A stretch of DNA of 64,000 nucleotides, from contig JAUVAV010000002.1 in assembly GCA_030591525.1 (NCBI GenBank), positions 1 through 64,000 on the forward strand. Direction: 5' to 3'. The position numbers and the translations under genes are program-made. The notes beneath the pieces are model-generated. The model searched no databases and was not told the DNA's origin. It saw only the letters and a list, made by a program, of their open reading frames with translations. The DNA is from a candidate division FCPU426 bacterium (GTDB lineage Bacteria; Oederibacteriota; JAAXVQ01; JAUVAV01). Below are positions 35,092 to 43,603 of this stretch, piece by piece (within the stretch, counting starts at the first letter, position 1; each line of letters starts with the position of its first letter).

Positions 35092-37500
35092 CTATTTCCA
35101 GGTTTGCCAGGAAATAGCGCCCGGCCGAAGAGTTACTTCTACTGCCCCCTGGCTTTTAGTATTCAGCACTATTCCGGAAAAATCATTCAGGCGTTCCAGG
35201 GTTTCCCAATCAGGCAAGCCAAAGGGATTGCGGTTACCCGGTGTTACTACTGCCACTTGCGGTTGGACTTGAGCTAATAATCCGCATGAGCTTGAATCCA
35301 CTGCGCCATGATGTCCGGCTTTCAGCAGATCGCAGGCTTTATCCAATTGCCACTGAGCTTCTATTTTATCAGGACTGTCACCGGTAAAAAGTAGCCGGCC
35401 GGCCAAAGAATTAATCCATACTGCCAGTCAGTGTTTATTATCCCCGGCCGTTCCTCCCCGAGGCGGCCAGATGCTCTCAATCTCCATGCCCGGGAATATT
35501 TTCAGACTTTCTCCTCTTCTTAAGATAATATGAGAAACATCACGCCGCTTAATTGCCTGTTCTATGGCTTTGACCTTCGGCTTGGCTGAAGATCCCAGCC
35601 CGGCGCTGATCAATTTTGGGATACAAAAAAAGTCCAAAGCTGCCGCCGTTCCGCCGGCATGATCCGCATCCGTATGCGACAGGAGTAAGGCGTCCAAACG
35701 ATTAATGCCCCGGCCGGCTAAAAATGGTTTAACCCGCCACAAAAATCCCTGTTCCGTGCCCACATCAATTAGTATTCTGGTTCCCTGCCCATTCTCAATT
35801 AAGGCAGACTCCCCGATTCCCAAAGAAAGAAATGTTACCCGAATTTCTCCCGGCCTGGGACTGGATGGTCTGAAAAGCGGGTAGACCAGTATTAATACTG
35901 CTCCGAGTAAAAGCCCGGTTATTCGAATTACTCTATTGGTTTTTTCTATGGCGTGCTTGTTTTCTTGGGAAGTGGGATGGTTTTTCCGGTTTGGTTTTGT
36001 CTGGATTGGAGGTTTAAACCCCATAAATAACGCCGCCGCTATATAGAGGCTCATGGTCCACCAGCCGGCCCCGGGCCAAAGAAAAATGCGCCCTCCCGGC
36101 AATTCACCGACCAACCGCGCCGCGCCGGTTAATCCCCGGACCGCCCAGCCGGCCAGCCATCCGACTGCCTCAGCCCCTCCCGGCCATATCCACGCCAGCA
36201 AGGCGGCCAGCAACCCATTAACTACTACGGCGCTTAGCAGCGGGATAGCTATCAAATTCGCAGCTACGGAAACCGGAACCAGACTGAAAAAATGATAAAT
36301 TGTCAAAGGCGCGGTTCCTATCCCGGCTGCTCCTGAAACCAAAATGGAGTTTAGAGGCCAACGAATTATCAGCGGCTTTTTTTCCATCCTCCGGACTAAT
36401 GGTATTACTGCCAGTATAGATGCTGTGGCGGAAAAAGAAAGCTGAAATCCCGCATCTTGGCATGCCATGGGATTGTTGGCCAGAAGAATCAGACCGGCCA
36501 GGGCCAAACCTGACCCCGGATCTCCCCGCCGGTCGGCTAATCCGCTCAGGACCATGCCGGCTATCATAACCACGGCTCTAACTACGGGAGCTTTTCCGCC
36601 GGTCGCCAGAGCCAACAAACCTATGCCCAAGCATCCGGTTACCAGGGATATTCTTTTTGGAATCCGGAATATTCTGAGTAATCCGCACCAGGCCCCGAAG
36701 ACTATACCGACATGGAGCCCGGAAATTGCCAATACATGCGCCAGACCCGAGGCCGCCATATGCTCGCGCTCCAGCCCGGAAATTCCGGAGCGGTCGCCAG
36801 CCACCAGCGCCCTAACCAGACCCCTGGCATCTTGGGGTATGCTGCGTCTAATCCCTTCCACTAAAACGCGATGCAGTTTCCCGGCTATCCGGCCCGGAGA
36901 AAAAAACTTGGCCTGGCGTTCGCGAACCGCGTCCCCCGATTTCATGCCTTTTAGTCGTGCGCGAATGCCGTAACGGGCCAGAAAAGCGGCGTAAGCAAAC
37001 TCTCCCGGATTCACCGGGGCGTCTACTCCCTGCAGCCAGCCCCGTACTCTTATGCGGTCGCCGGGATTCCAGGCTTTGGCCTTACCCGGCATGGAAAAAC
37101 GCACCCGGCCTGTGACTGGATATTTTAGTTCGCGCCACTTCGCCTCTTCACATGCCAGTACGCCGGTCCAGTACCGGCCCGCCCGGGCCGGCTGTGTCAG
37201 GCCGCAGAGTTTGCCTTGTAAAATAATATCCCGCCGCGGAATCCAGCGCGAGATATCATGGGAAGCCACACATCCCGCTTGTATAGCCAGCCCGGCATAA
37301 AGTGAAAAAACGGCTCCCAGCAAAAGCGGAAACGCCTGGGAATTATCCCGCCGCCACCAGGCAGCCATAGCCGCAAGCAGCGCCAGGCCGAACCAAATCC
37401 GGGGAGAGATTGTGGGTAGATAGGGCCCGATCAGGCATCCCAGAAAAGCCGCTATTGCCAAAGGAATGAGAGGACGCTGGATATACTGGTATGCAGACAT
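35092..37500 (-). pseudogene. comEC: ComEC/Rec2 DNA-uptake channel interrupted by an in-frame UGA
   Basis: The inner-membrane channel that imports single-stranded DNA in competence. The first 690 codons hold the N-terminal OB-like DUF4131 region, the ComEC membrane domain (GLAHVLAISGLHVGIVFG near residue 250, many TM helices) and the start of a metallo-beta-lactamase domain with HTDADHAGG near residue 610. UGA at 35428-35430 ends the frame after WPPRGGTAGDNKH. The same frame then continues to 35092 with the expected C-terminus (LLFTGD, LLKAGHHGAVDSSS). Without it the lactamase-like domain is incomplete. Other genes here end in UGA, so it is a real stop; a sequencing error is possible. Confidence 0.85.
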
Positions 37501-37753
37501 ACTGGATTAGACAGAAAACCAGGGGGAAGCTTGCAGCAATTCTGCGTATTTTTTATATTTTCTTTTTTAGTTGTCATTCCGGCATGATTTTAAGATGCAT
37601 GTCAATAATCTCTTCCGCTCATCTCCATACTTGAGCCGGAATCCAGGGAAGATATAAAGTGTTAATACGCTCGACTGACAGGTTACCGTACGTACATACA
37701 TTATTGACAGCGAACGTATTATATGAAATAAACGATGTTAGGGGGTGATTAAT

Positions 37754-37789
37754 ATGGCCGTATCGGCTTCAACCTTGCGGCAGAATAAA
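37754..37789 (+). pseudogene. Possible antitoxin N-terminal fragment
   Basis: ATG with an AGGGGGTGA site upstream reads MAVSASTLRQN, like the first residues of Phd/YefM antitoxins, and then loses similarity. It lies 20 bp before the membrane-protein start. This rests on about 11 residues only. The rest of the 309-bp gap 37501-37809 shows nothing clear. Confidence 0.25.
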
Positions 37790-37809
37790 ATAACCCGGAG
37801 GCTCAAATT

Positions 37810-38148
37810 ATGGAAATATCCAGGAAAACGAAAGCCGGTATTGTTTTCGGTATTATTTTCGGCATTGTTGATATCATACCTATGATCCTTATGAAAATGA
37901 CTTGGGATACACTTCTATCTGCATTTTCCATGTGTGTAATAGGCGGCTTCCTCATAGCGACATCAACTTTAAAACTTCATAATATTTTAAAAGGAATGGT
38001 GATATTCTTTTTGATAGCTATTCCCATGATGATAATCGTCAGCGCCGGCGCTCCCAAGGAATTAATTCCCATGCTGTTTACAAATCTGATTATAGGAAGT
38101 TTGATGGGGTATTTTATTGGCCGTTTTGGAGAAAAACAAATTAAGTAA
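37810..38148 (+). CDS. Small four-helix membrane protein
   Basis: A 112-aa protein with about four transmembrane segments (residues about 8-29, 33-52, 60-79, 86-105), a basic start (MEISRKTK) and a GRFGEKQIK tail. GGAGG lies 7 bp upstream of the ATG, which supports translation. I do not recognise the family. It stands alone on the plus strand between comEC and the propeller gene. Confidence 0.65.
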   Translation: MEISRKTKAGIVFGIIFGIVDIIPMILMKMTWDTLLSAFSMCVIGGFLIATSTLKLHNILKGMVIFFLIAIPMMIIVSAGAPKELIPMLFTNLIIGSLMGYFIGRFGEKQIK

Positions 38149-38471
38149 TCCGGGACACTCTTAACTTGTTAACTACAAACTAGTCAAGGGTGTCCCGCAA
38201 CACTCTTGACTAGTTCGGCAACAGGCTATAAATCAAGAACCTCCCAGGTCTTTCAAAAAAATCCAACCCTAAAAACAAAATAGAAAAAAGTTATTGAGAG
38301 CGACTGCAAGAAGAGGGGCAAGTATACCGTTTGTGTAGGGGGCGTTTAATTAAACGCCCCTACATCCGTGTTGCTGGCAATGATGAAAATGAGATCATCC
38401 AAAAGGACAAATTCTCCCCGTAGCTTGCTGCGGGGAATTACAAGTTAAATATTTATAGTATCAGAAAACAA
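38149..38471. repeat. Gap with imperfect palindrome, family A unit and hairpin
   Basis: CGGGACACTCTTAACT pairs imperfectly with AGTCAAGGGTGTCCCG (38152-38202), a likely terminator for the membrane-protein gene. A family A palindrome with one extra G is at 38335-38363. CCCCGTAGC..GCTGCGGGG at about 38415-38434 could end the propeller transcript on the minus strand. No gene is seen. Confidence 0.6.
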
Positions 38472-39437
38472 TTATTTTCTCTCCGCCGGCAGTTTCCGGG
38501 GTTGAATCAGGGCCACTTTATTTTTCCGGGGATTCGCGACTGCCAGGGATCCATCGGAGAGGGCTTTTATGGCGCCGGGATAAAAACCGGTTTTAATGGT
38601 CCCAATAATTTTAGCTTTCGCCACATCGATAGCTACTACTCGATAGGAATCCTCGCAGGAAACCCAAAGAGTATTTCCCCGGGCAGAGAGCGAATTCGGT
38701 TTGCGCCGTACGCGAATACGCGCCCGCTCTTCTAATTTGGCTGTATCCACCAGTGAAATGTCATGAGATCCGTAATTTGAAATGCAAGCCGTGTTTCCCA
38801 CCAAAACAATATCGCGGGGGTATATCCCTACCGGTATCCGGGCAATTTCTTCTTTTTTAGCCGTATTAACTACAGCTACGGCATTCTCGCCTTTCAAGGT
38901 TACATAAGCCCTTGATCCGCCGCGGTTAAAGGCTAATTGCTGAGGATAACGTCCCAGTTGAATTTTATCCTTGAGCCTCAGATTTCCGGCCAATAGTATG
39001 TAAAGGGATGAAACGCCGTCACAAATCCACAATTCACCCTGGTTCGGACGCAAGGCCCCTCCGGCCAGCGTAATTCTACCGGTGCCCATGCTGCGTCTTA
39101 CCCGGACCGGCTTTCCGCCTAAAACCACCAGCACATTTTCTCCGGTATGCAAACAGAGAATCCCCCGGCGATTTATATCCCGAATCAACCGGTTCGGCCC
39201 TTTTCGAACCTCCAGCCTTTGACTGACGCAGCGATCTTCCAGATTGATTTCACATACCGTACGGCTTCCAAAACAACTGACCAGCAGATTCCCTGCGTCT
39301 AATCCGCGGGCGAATCCCTGCGGACGCTTGTCCACGGATATGGTATGGATATCGACCGGCAAGATCGGGCTTTTATCTTGTGCACATCCGGCAGCGCCCA
39401 GTAGTAAAATCAAAACCGGACTTATTATTTTAAACAC
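38472..39437 (-). CDS. YVTN-type beta-propeller lipoprotein
   Basis: A 321-aa protein. The N-terminus ends with the lipobox GAAGC (Cys near residue 18), so it is probably lipid-anchored. At least five blades with the YVTN-like pattern follow, e.g. LAFNRGGSRAYVTLKGENAVAVVNT and IPVGIYPRDIVLVGNTACISNYG. Such propellers bind partners or ligands; no active site is evident. The start is GTG 39435-39437 with GGGGAGAGG upstream. It is 50 bp downstream of the STAS gene and may share its transcript. Confidence 0.8.
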   Translation of the reverse strand: MFKIISPVLILLLGAAGCAQDKSPILPVDIHTISVDKRPQGFARGLDAGNLLVSCFGSRTVCEINLEDRCVSQRLEVRKGPNRLIRDINRRGILCLHTGENVLVVLGGKPVRVRRSMGTGRITLAGGALRPNQGELWICDGVSSLYILLAGNLRLKDKIQLGRYPQQLAFNRGGSRAYVTLKGENAVAVVNTAKKEEIARIPVGIYPRDIVLVGNTACISNYGSHDISLVDTAKLEERARIRVRRKPNSLSARGNTLWVSCEDSYRVVAIDVAKAKIIGTIKTGFYPGAIKALSDGSLAVANPRKNKVALIQPRKLPAERK

Positions 39438-39487
39438 TATTAAAATCCTCTCCCCCAGAAGGGGCCTTTGCTTTCGGGATTTTGCTG

Positions 39488-39859
39488 CTAGGCTTTTCCA
39501 AAAGCCGTTACGGCTTCTTCCTCGGTCGCGTAAGTTAAAATCAAGTTATGAAAAGCCAGCATGTTAAAGACATTACGAACCTCATATCTCATCGCAAATA
39601 GCTTGATATCGCCGTCATGTTCGCGCGTTTTTTGCAGCAAACTGACAAACAGCCCCCAACCCGCCGAAGAAACGTAGGTAACCTCTTCCATGTTGACAAG
39701 TATTTTAAAGCAATTTTCGCGTAATAATCCGGATAAATATTCATCTAGAATCAGGGTGGTGCCCGTGTCAATAACCCCTCTGATTTCCACTACCGTAATC
39801 TCGCTGTCTTCCTTACGTCTGATGTTAATATTAATGGCTTCGTCCCGGCGTAATATCAT
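39488..39859 (-). CDS. STAS-domain anti-anti-sigma factor
   Basis: A 123-aa STAS domain of the SpoIIAA/RsbV kind. VSSAGWGLF near residue 65 carries the Ser that a partner-switching kinase would phosphorylate. ITVVEIRGVIDTG is the usual opening strand. When dephosphorylated it would bind an anti-sigma factor. The SpoIIE-type phosphatase upstream (30 bp) is its likely activator. No RsbW-type kinase gene is next to it. ATG 39857-39859 has GGGAGG upstream. Confidence 0.88.
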   Translation of the reverse strand: MILRRDEAININIRRKEDSEITVVEIRGVIDTGTTLILDEYLSGLLRENCFKILVNMEEVTYVSSAGWGLFVSLLQKTREHDGDIKLFAMRYEVRNVFNMLAFHNLILTYATEEEAVTAFGKA

Positions 39860-39889
39860 GTCTCACTTCCTCCCTTCGCTTGTTCAAAT

Positions 39890-41410
39890 TCACTCTACTT
39901 TCATGGCCACTACTGCTATATCATCACTCTGCGCAAACTTTCCGCAAAATTTGTTAAGGTCATTATCCAGTCCCCCGATAATGCCCTCGGCGTTCGCTTG
40001 CTCAGCGTGCGTACGAATGGAGTTCATCAACCCGTCTACTCCGAAAACCGCTCCCTGAGGATCAACCGCTTCCGTAACCCCATCGGTGTAAAGAATAATG
40101 GCATCTCCCTGGCGAAGCGCAATCTTTCGTTCCTTAGCTAATTTATCAAATATGCCGCTGCCGTCCAGACCAAGCGGCAAACATGGCGGTTCCAGAGTAA
40201 GACCCTGGAATTTATGTCCGCGGGGATGCCAGACCATTACCGGATTATGTCCGGCCGAGGTATATGTCATGGTTTGCTGTTTGATATCCACCACCGCATA
40301 AAAAAGGGTGATAAATAATCCGCCCCGCAGATCGTTCAACAGCAACTGGTTCAGCTCCCGTATCACTCCAGCCGGCGAGATATCACTGAAAGCCACGGTT
40401 TTCAGCATGCTGCGCGCCACGCTCATTAACATGGCCGCCGGCACCCCTTTCCCGCAAACATCCGCCACGGTGATCGAAAAGTGATTCCGGTCCAGTTGGA
40501 AAAAATCGTAGTAATCGCCCCCGACTTCCTTGGCTGCCCGGTAAAGAGCGCCAAAACTAAAACCTGGAATCCGGGGAGTCTGCTTGGGCAGCAGCATATG
40601 TTGGATCTGATGGGCGACCTGAAGCTCCTTTTTTATTCTCTCCTGTTCCAGTGCCTGCTCCGTTGCCGCCTGCAATTCCCGGGTCATCCGGTTGAAGGTC
40701 ACGGCCAACTGGCCCAGCTCATTCCGCCGCATCTGGGGTATCTGATAATTCAAATTACCCTGTCCGATAGCCTGCGCGCCTTTGCTTAGTTCGGAAACAG
40801 GCCGCAGCATCAAAGTTACCAACACAATAGATCCCAACAAGCCGGCCAGCAGAAAAATGCCGGCCAGTCCGGCGGCGTTCCGCCAGGCACTGGAAACCAC
40901 CTGGTCAATGGTGGAATGTGAAACTCCGATATGCACTTCGCCGATTTTGGTTTTACCTTCCAGAATCAAGGGTATGCCGATATCAATAACCCGGCCCGCT
41001 TGGGAATGCATCCAGGTATGTATCCGCGGACTCGGCCGGTCAAGGGGATATAATCCCGGAGGACGCTGATATGCCTGGCCGATCAAGTCCGAACGATCCG
41101 CCGCAACCAGACGGCTATTCCGGTCTACCAGCAAGGCATAGACCATATCTTCGTTCTTCATAATATCGGCTACCAAGGTAGCCAAAGTAAGTTTGTCATC
41201 GGTTAAAAAAGGATCAAGACTGTGAGCCGCCACATACTGAGCCAAGGCTATACCCCGGCGGGTGACTTCCCGCTTCAATGCTTCCCGCTCCAGGCCCACA
41301 ATAAACCATGTGAGGGTTGCCGTAGTCATTGACAGCAGCAGCACAACCCAGACCGTAAATTCTATCTTCAGACTGGAGGTTTTATCCGGATGGTTTTTTT
41401 GTTTTGACAT
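39890..41410 (-). CDS. Membrane sensor with HAMP and SpoIIE/PP2C phosphatase domain
   Basis: A 506-aa RsbU-like protein. TM1 lies at about residues 18-38, an extracytoplasmic sensor domain at about 40-175, TM2 at about 178-200, then HAMP (about 200-250), a short coiled coil and a PP2C-type SpoIIE domain (about 290-505). The latter shows VGGDYYDF, DVCGKGVPAAMLMS and LYTDGVTEA, the metal-binding Asp motifs. It would dephosphorylate the adjacent STAS protein. ATG 41408-41410 is preferred to an upstream TTG. It is the first gene of a three-gene unit with the STAS and propeller genes. Confidence 0.9.
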   Translation of the reverse strand: MSKQKNHPDKTSSLKIEFTVWVVLLLSMTTATLTWFIVGLEREALKREVTRRGIALAQYVAAHSLDPFLTDDKLTLATLVADIMKNEDMVYALLVDRNSRLVAADRSDLIGQAYQRPPGLYPLDRPSPRIHTWMHSQAGRVIDIGIPLILEGKTKIGEVHIGVSHSTIDQVVSSAWRNAAGLAGIFLLAGLLGSIVLVTLMLRPVSELSKGAQAIGQGNLNYQIPQMRRNELGQLAVTFNRMTRELQAATEQALEQERIKKELQVAHQIQHMLLPKQTPRIPGFSFGALYRAAKEVGGDYYDFFQLDRNHFSITVADVCGKGVPAAMLMSVARSMLKTVAFSDISPAGVIRELNQLLLNDLRGGLFITLFYAVVDIKQQTMTYTSAGHNPVMVWHPRGHKFQGLTLEPPCLPLGLDGSGIFDKLAKERKIALRQGDAIILYTDGVTEAVDPQGAVFGVDGLMNSIRTHAEQANAEGIIGGLDNDLNKFCGKFAQSDDIAVVAMKVE

Positions 41411-41553
41411 CAATGCTCCGCCTGCTCCCGCCTTTTCGCAGTAGTCTCAAATATACACCATTATATTATTTGATTATACCTTGGGAGTGCTAAAAAAGTC
41501 CAGCCTTTACCGAGGCTTTAGGTATCCAATTACTTAGAAGCTGTGAAAAAGGC

Positions 41554-41760
41554 GGGGTCCCTATATTATTTTTTTCCAAAAATCCGGACCGGGGAAAGAG
41601 ACCATGACATGCTTCTCGTGGCCATGATCCCACGTAGAAACCATGGGACCTATGGCCGTGGCAATTTCATTACACGAAACATTCCGGCATGTTTCACGGC
41701 TTAAAGCAGTGACCCCCTGGCTGCCGATTACTTTTTGGAAAAAAATAATATAGGGACCCC
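41554..41760. mobile_element. MITE-like element with perfect 29-bp inverted ends
   Basis: GGGGTCCCTATATTATTTTT continues to 41582 and is repeated exactly in complement at 41732-41760. The 207-bp element contains further inner pairs (CCATGG-rich, AAACAT..ATGTTT) and no gene. It could be a MITE or a structured RNA. Confidence 0.75.
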
Positions 41761-41846
41761 ACCTTAGACGGCACTCACGCTACATCAGTAATCGGTTACG
41801 GCTTTAGCAATATCAAGGGCTGGTATATTACTTTTAAAGGTGGTTT

Positions 41847-42040
41847 AAAACCATGGCGCTATGGCAGCACGGGCAATTTCAATGAAGGGTCCGGGATAAA
41901 TGCCTAAAACCAGAATCCCTAACACCGTTATTAATAAAACCATTGCCAGAGGAATTGATATGGGCATGCAGGCCGGAGCGTTTTTATCCGGCGGCAGGAT
42001 ATAAATTACCCGGATAACCCAGAGGTAGTGAAAAAGGGAT
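41847..42040 (-). pseudogene. Duplicated 3' end of nuoN
   Basis: About 190 bp matching 43606-43799, the last ~60 codons of nuoN plus stop, with roughly a dozen differences by eye. The frame is still open and reads YLWVIRVIYILPPDKN...EIARAAIAPWF with mainly silent or mild changes. It has no start and no upstream nuoN sequence. With nuoN it forms a direct repeat around the toxin-antitoxin insert. Confidence 0.88.
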
Positions 42041-42054
42041 CATGTTTGAAAATA

Positions 42055-42468
42055 CTATTCCGGCTTCATTAAAACAATTCCCGCCTGCGCAAAATCACGG
42101 TCAAAAGAAAAAGCTTTTTCTATATTTAGGTTTTTCATGATTGAGAAGCAGGAAACATCTGTAAAGCTAATTTTCTTATCTTTGTATTTTTGGTAAATTT
42201 TCCATGCCGCCGCAAGATAATCAGGCGCAACATAAATCATTCTTATAAGCTTGCTGGTAAATAGTGTGTCTCCCGCCAAAACCGACTGCCGGTGACCGCC
42301 TCTCGCCAGAATGGTGGTGATAGTTTCATCAATAACATAATCAGAAGTGTAAATCTCCAACTTGGAATGTTTAACCTTTTCAAAAATATTCAGTGCCTTT
42401 TGATGGTTTATATCATTGGCCACAAAAAGAGCTACCCATCCGCTGGTATCCACAAAAACCTTCTCCAA
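42055..42468 (-). CDS. vapC: PIN-domain toxin (VapC-like)
   Basis: A 137-aa PIN ribonuclease. The acidic active-site set is visible: Asp7 (VFVDTSG), Glu48 (IDETI), Asp104 (SFTDVSC) and Asp123 (SFDRDF). VapC toxins cleave tRNA or rRNA when free of antitoxin. TTG 42466-42468 is the start, with AGGAGG 10 bp upstream overlapping the end of the antitoxin gene. It follows the antitoxin by 7 bp. The pair sits between two nuoN 3' ends. Confidence 0.88.
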   Translation of the reverse strand: MEKVFVDTSGWVALFVANDINHQKALNIFEKVKHSKLEIYTSDYVIDETITTILARGGHRQSVLAGDTLFTSKLIRMIYVAPDYLAAAWKIYQKYKDKKISFTDVSCFSIMKNLNIEKAFSFDRDFAQAGIVLMKPE

Positions 42469-42475
42469 GCCTTAC

Positions 42476-42733
42476 TTACCTCCTGCCCGGCTTTCCGTAT
42501 ATATATGAATCATGGTTCACCGAAGCATCCTGTACTGTAAGTTTAACTTTACCGACCGCCCGGATAAGCGGATCACGCTTCCAATCCGCCTTTTTCTCCC
42601 GGCTTCGCAAAAAGTGATTTATGGCTCTCCGAATCAATTCAGAAACCGGTAATTTATCCTGCCCCGCTTCCAATTTAAGCCGCCGCAATTGCTCTTCTGC
42701 CAGATATATTTGAGTTCTATGCAAATGACTCAT
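42476..42733 (-). CDS. vapB: Ribbon-helix-helix antitoxin (VapB/CopG-like)
   Basis: An 85-aa protein. Residues about 4-45 form a ribbon-helix-helix DNA-binding domain (RTQIYLAEEQLRRLK then PVSELIRRAINHFL). The C-terminal 35 residues would wrap and neutralise the PIN toxin. ATG 42731-42733 with GAGG upstream. It is first in the operon and would repress its own strong promoter at 42754-42783. Confidence 0.85.
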   Translation of the reverse strand: MSHLHRTQIYLAEEQLRRLKLEAGQDKLPVSELIRRAINHFLRSREKKADWKRDPLIRAVGKVKLTVQDASVNHDSYIYGKPGRR

Positions 42734-42753
42734 GCCCCCTCACCTCTATATGC

Positions 42754-42783
42754 ATTATACATCATACATCATATAGTTGTCAA
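42754..42783 (-). promoter_or_regulatory. Consensus sigma-70 promoter with operator-like repeats for the toxin-antitoxin operon
   Basis: On the minus strand TTGACA (42778-42783), an 18-bp spacer and TATAAT (42754-42759) match both consensus hexamers exactly, 21 bp before the antitoxin ATG. The spacer is a direct repeat of ATGATGT/ATGATGT, plausible as the ribbon-helix-helix operator. The following 42784-43122 holds no gene I can support. Confidence 0.75.
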
Positions 42784-43122
42784 GCGAAACCCCTGGCAAT
42801 ATAGCAGCGTTCGTCCCAGGTTGTGAGCATAGCGATTTTCATGTTTAATCTCATTCTTCCCCATCGGGGAAAGAGGCTGTTATAGCACTGTCTGTATTTA
42901 TTTAAACTAGATTGTACGGCTTTTATGGGATTTTGTTAAGGGAGGAATGAGAATTTTTTGTTCCCCCTTCGGTGAAGGAGGTTTGTAGGACACATCCGTA
43001 ATTTCTCAAGTGATAAAAACCATGAACGTCCCCGACCACTGACCAAAGACCTTGTGCTGTTTCCTCGGCCGCAGGGAGTGTTTCTTTTGAACTGGATAGA
43101 GAGTAAATACATATTGACTGTA

Positions 43123-43368
43123 TTACAATTGCTTTTGATTCTCGCCACCGTTCTTAGCATTATTAAAATAATTTATGGTTAACGCATATATAACTCCAAA
43201 ATAAATACATATAATCCATTCCCCATCAGTTCCTACCTGGTTTAAAATGATTTTCCGCAAGAAACAAAAAACCAACCCCACTATTAATGCTAGCCACATA
43301 ATGCCTGAAAAATGAGAGAAAGAGCTGAATTTAAAAATATTTTTGAACATGTTGAATATGCGGTTCAT
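43123..43368 (-). CDS. Small two-helix membrane protein
   Basis: An 81-aa protein with two hydrophobic segments (about residues 22-38 and 49-64) and a polar tail. GGAGG lies 6 bp upstream of ATG 43366-43368, which is the best reason to accept it. I do not recognise the family. It belongs to the DNA inserted between the two nuoN ends. Confidence 0.5.
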   Translation of the reverse strand: MNRIFNMFKNIFKFSSFSHFSGIMWLALIVGLVFCFLRKIILNQVGTDGEWIICIYFGVIYALTINYFNNAKNGGENQKQL

Positions 43369-43390
43369 TTTCCACCTCCAGTATAATGCT

Positions 43391-43486
43391 CTAGGAGCCT
43401 GTAGGACTTAAGTCTTTTTCCCCCTTTTGTAAAGGGGGAAGAGTGCTTAAAATCCGCTTTGGTACCTAAGTCCGACAGGCTCCTAG
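43391..43486. repeat. Family B element enclosing a family C hairpin
   Basis: CTAGGAGCCTGTAGGACTTA at the left and TAAGTCCGACAGGCTCCTAG at the right are inverted with one mismatch. The centre is CCCCCTTTTGTAAAGGGGG. The element is 96 bp and a complete small unit with CTAG at both edges. Confidence 0.85.
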
Positions 43487-43570
43487 TGTAGTGTTTCCAA
43501 CGCTTCTTTACATTTGATTGTCATTGCGGAATGACAAACACAGACAAAAACCAAAAAAAGGGATGGTAGC

Positions 43571-43594
43571 AGAGACGCAAAATGTTGCGTCTCT
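43571..43594. repeat. Palindrome 3' of nuoN
   Basis: AGAGACGCAA AATG TTGCGTCTCT, followed by ACCC, is a 10-bp-arm hairpin 10 bp past the nuoN stop. It probably ends or stabilises the nuo transcript. Confidence 0.6.
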
Positions 43595-43603
43595 ACCCTT
43601 CAA

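Noticed and set aside
35428-35430. Selenocysteine or recoded UGA in comEC
   Set aside because: Many genes in the window end in UGA, and a selenocysteine at this position has no family precedent I know; a stop or an error is simpler.
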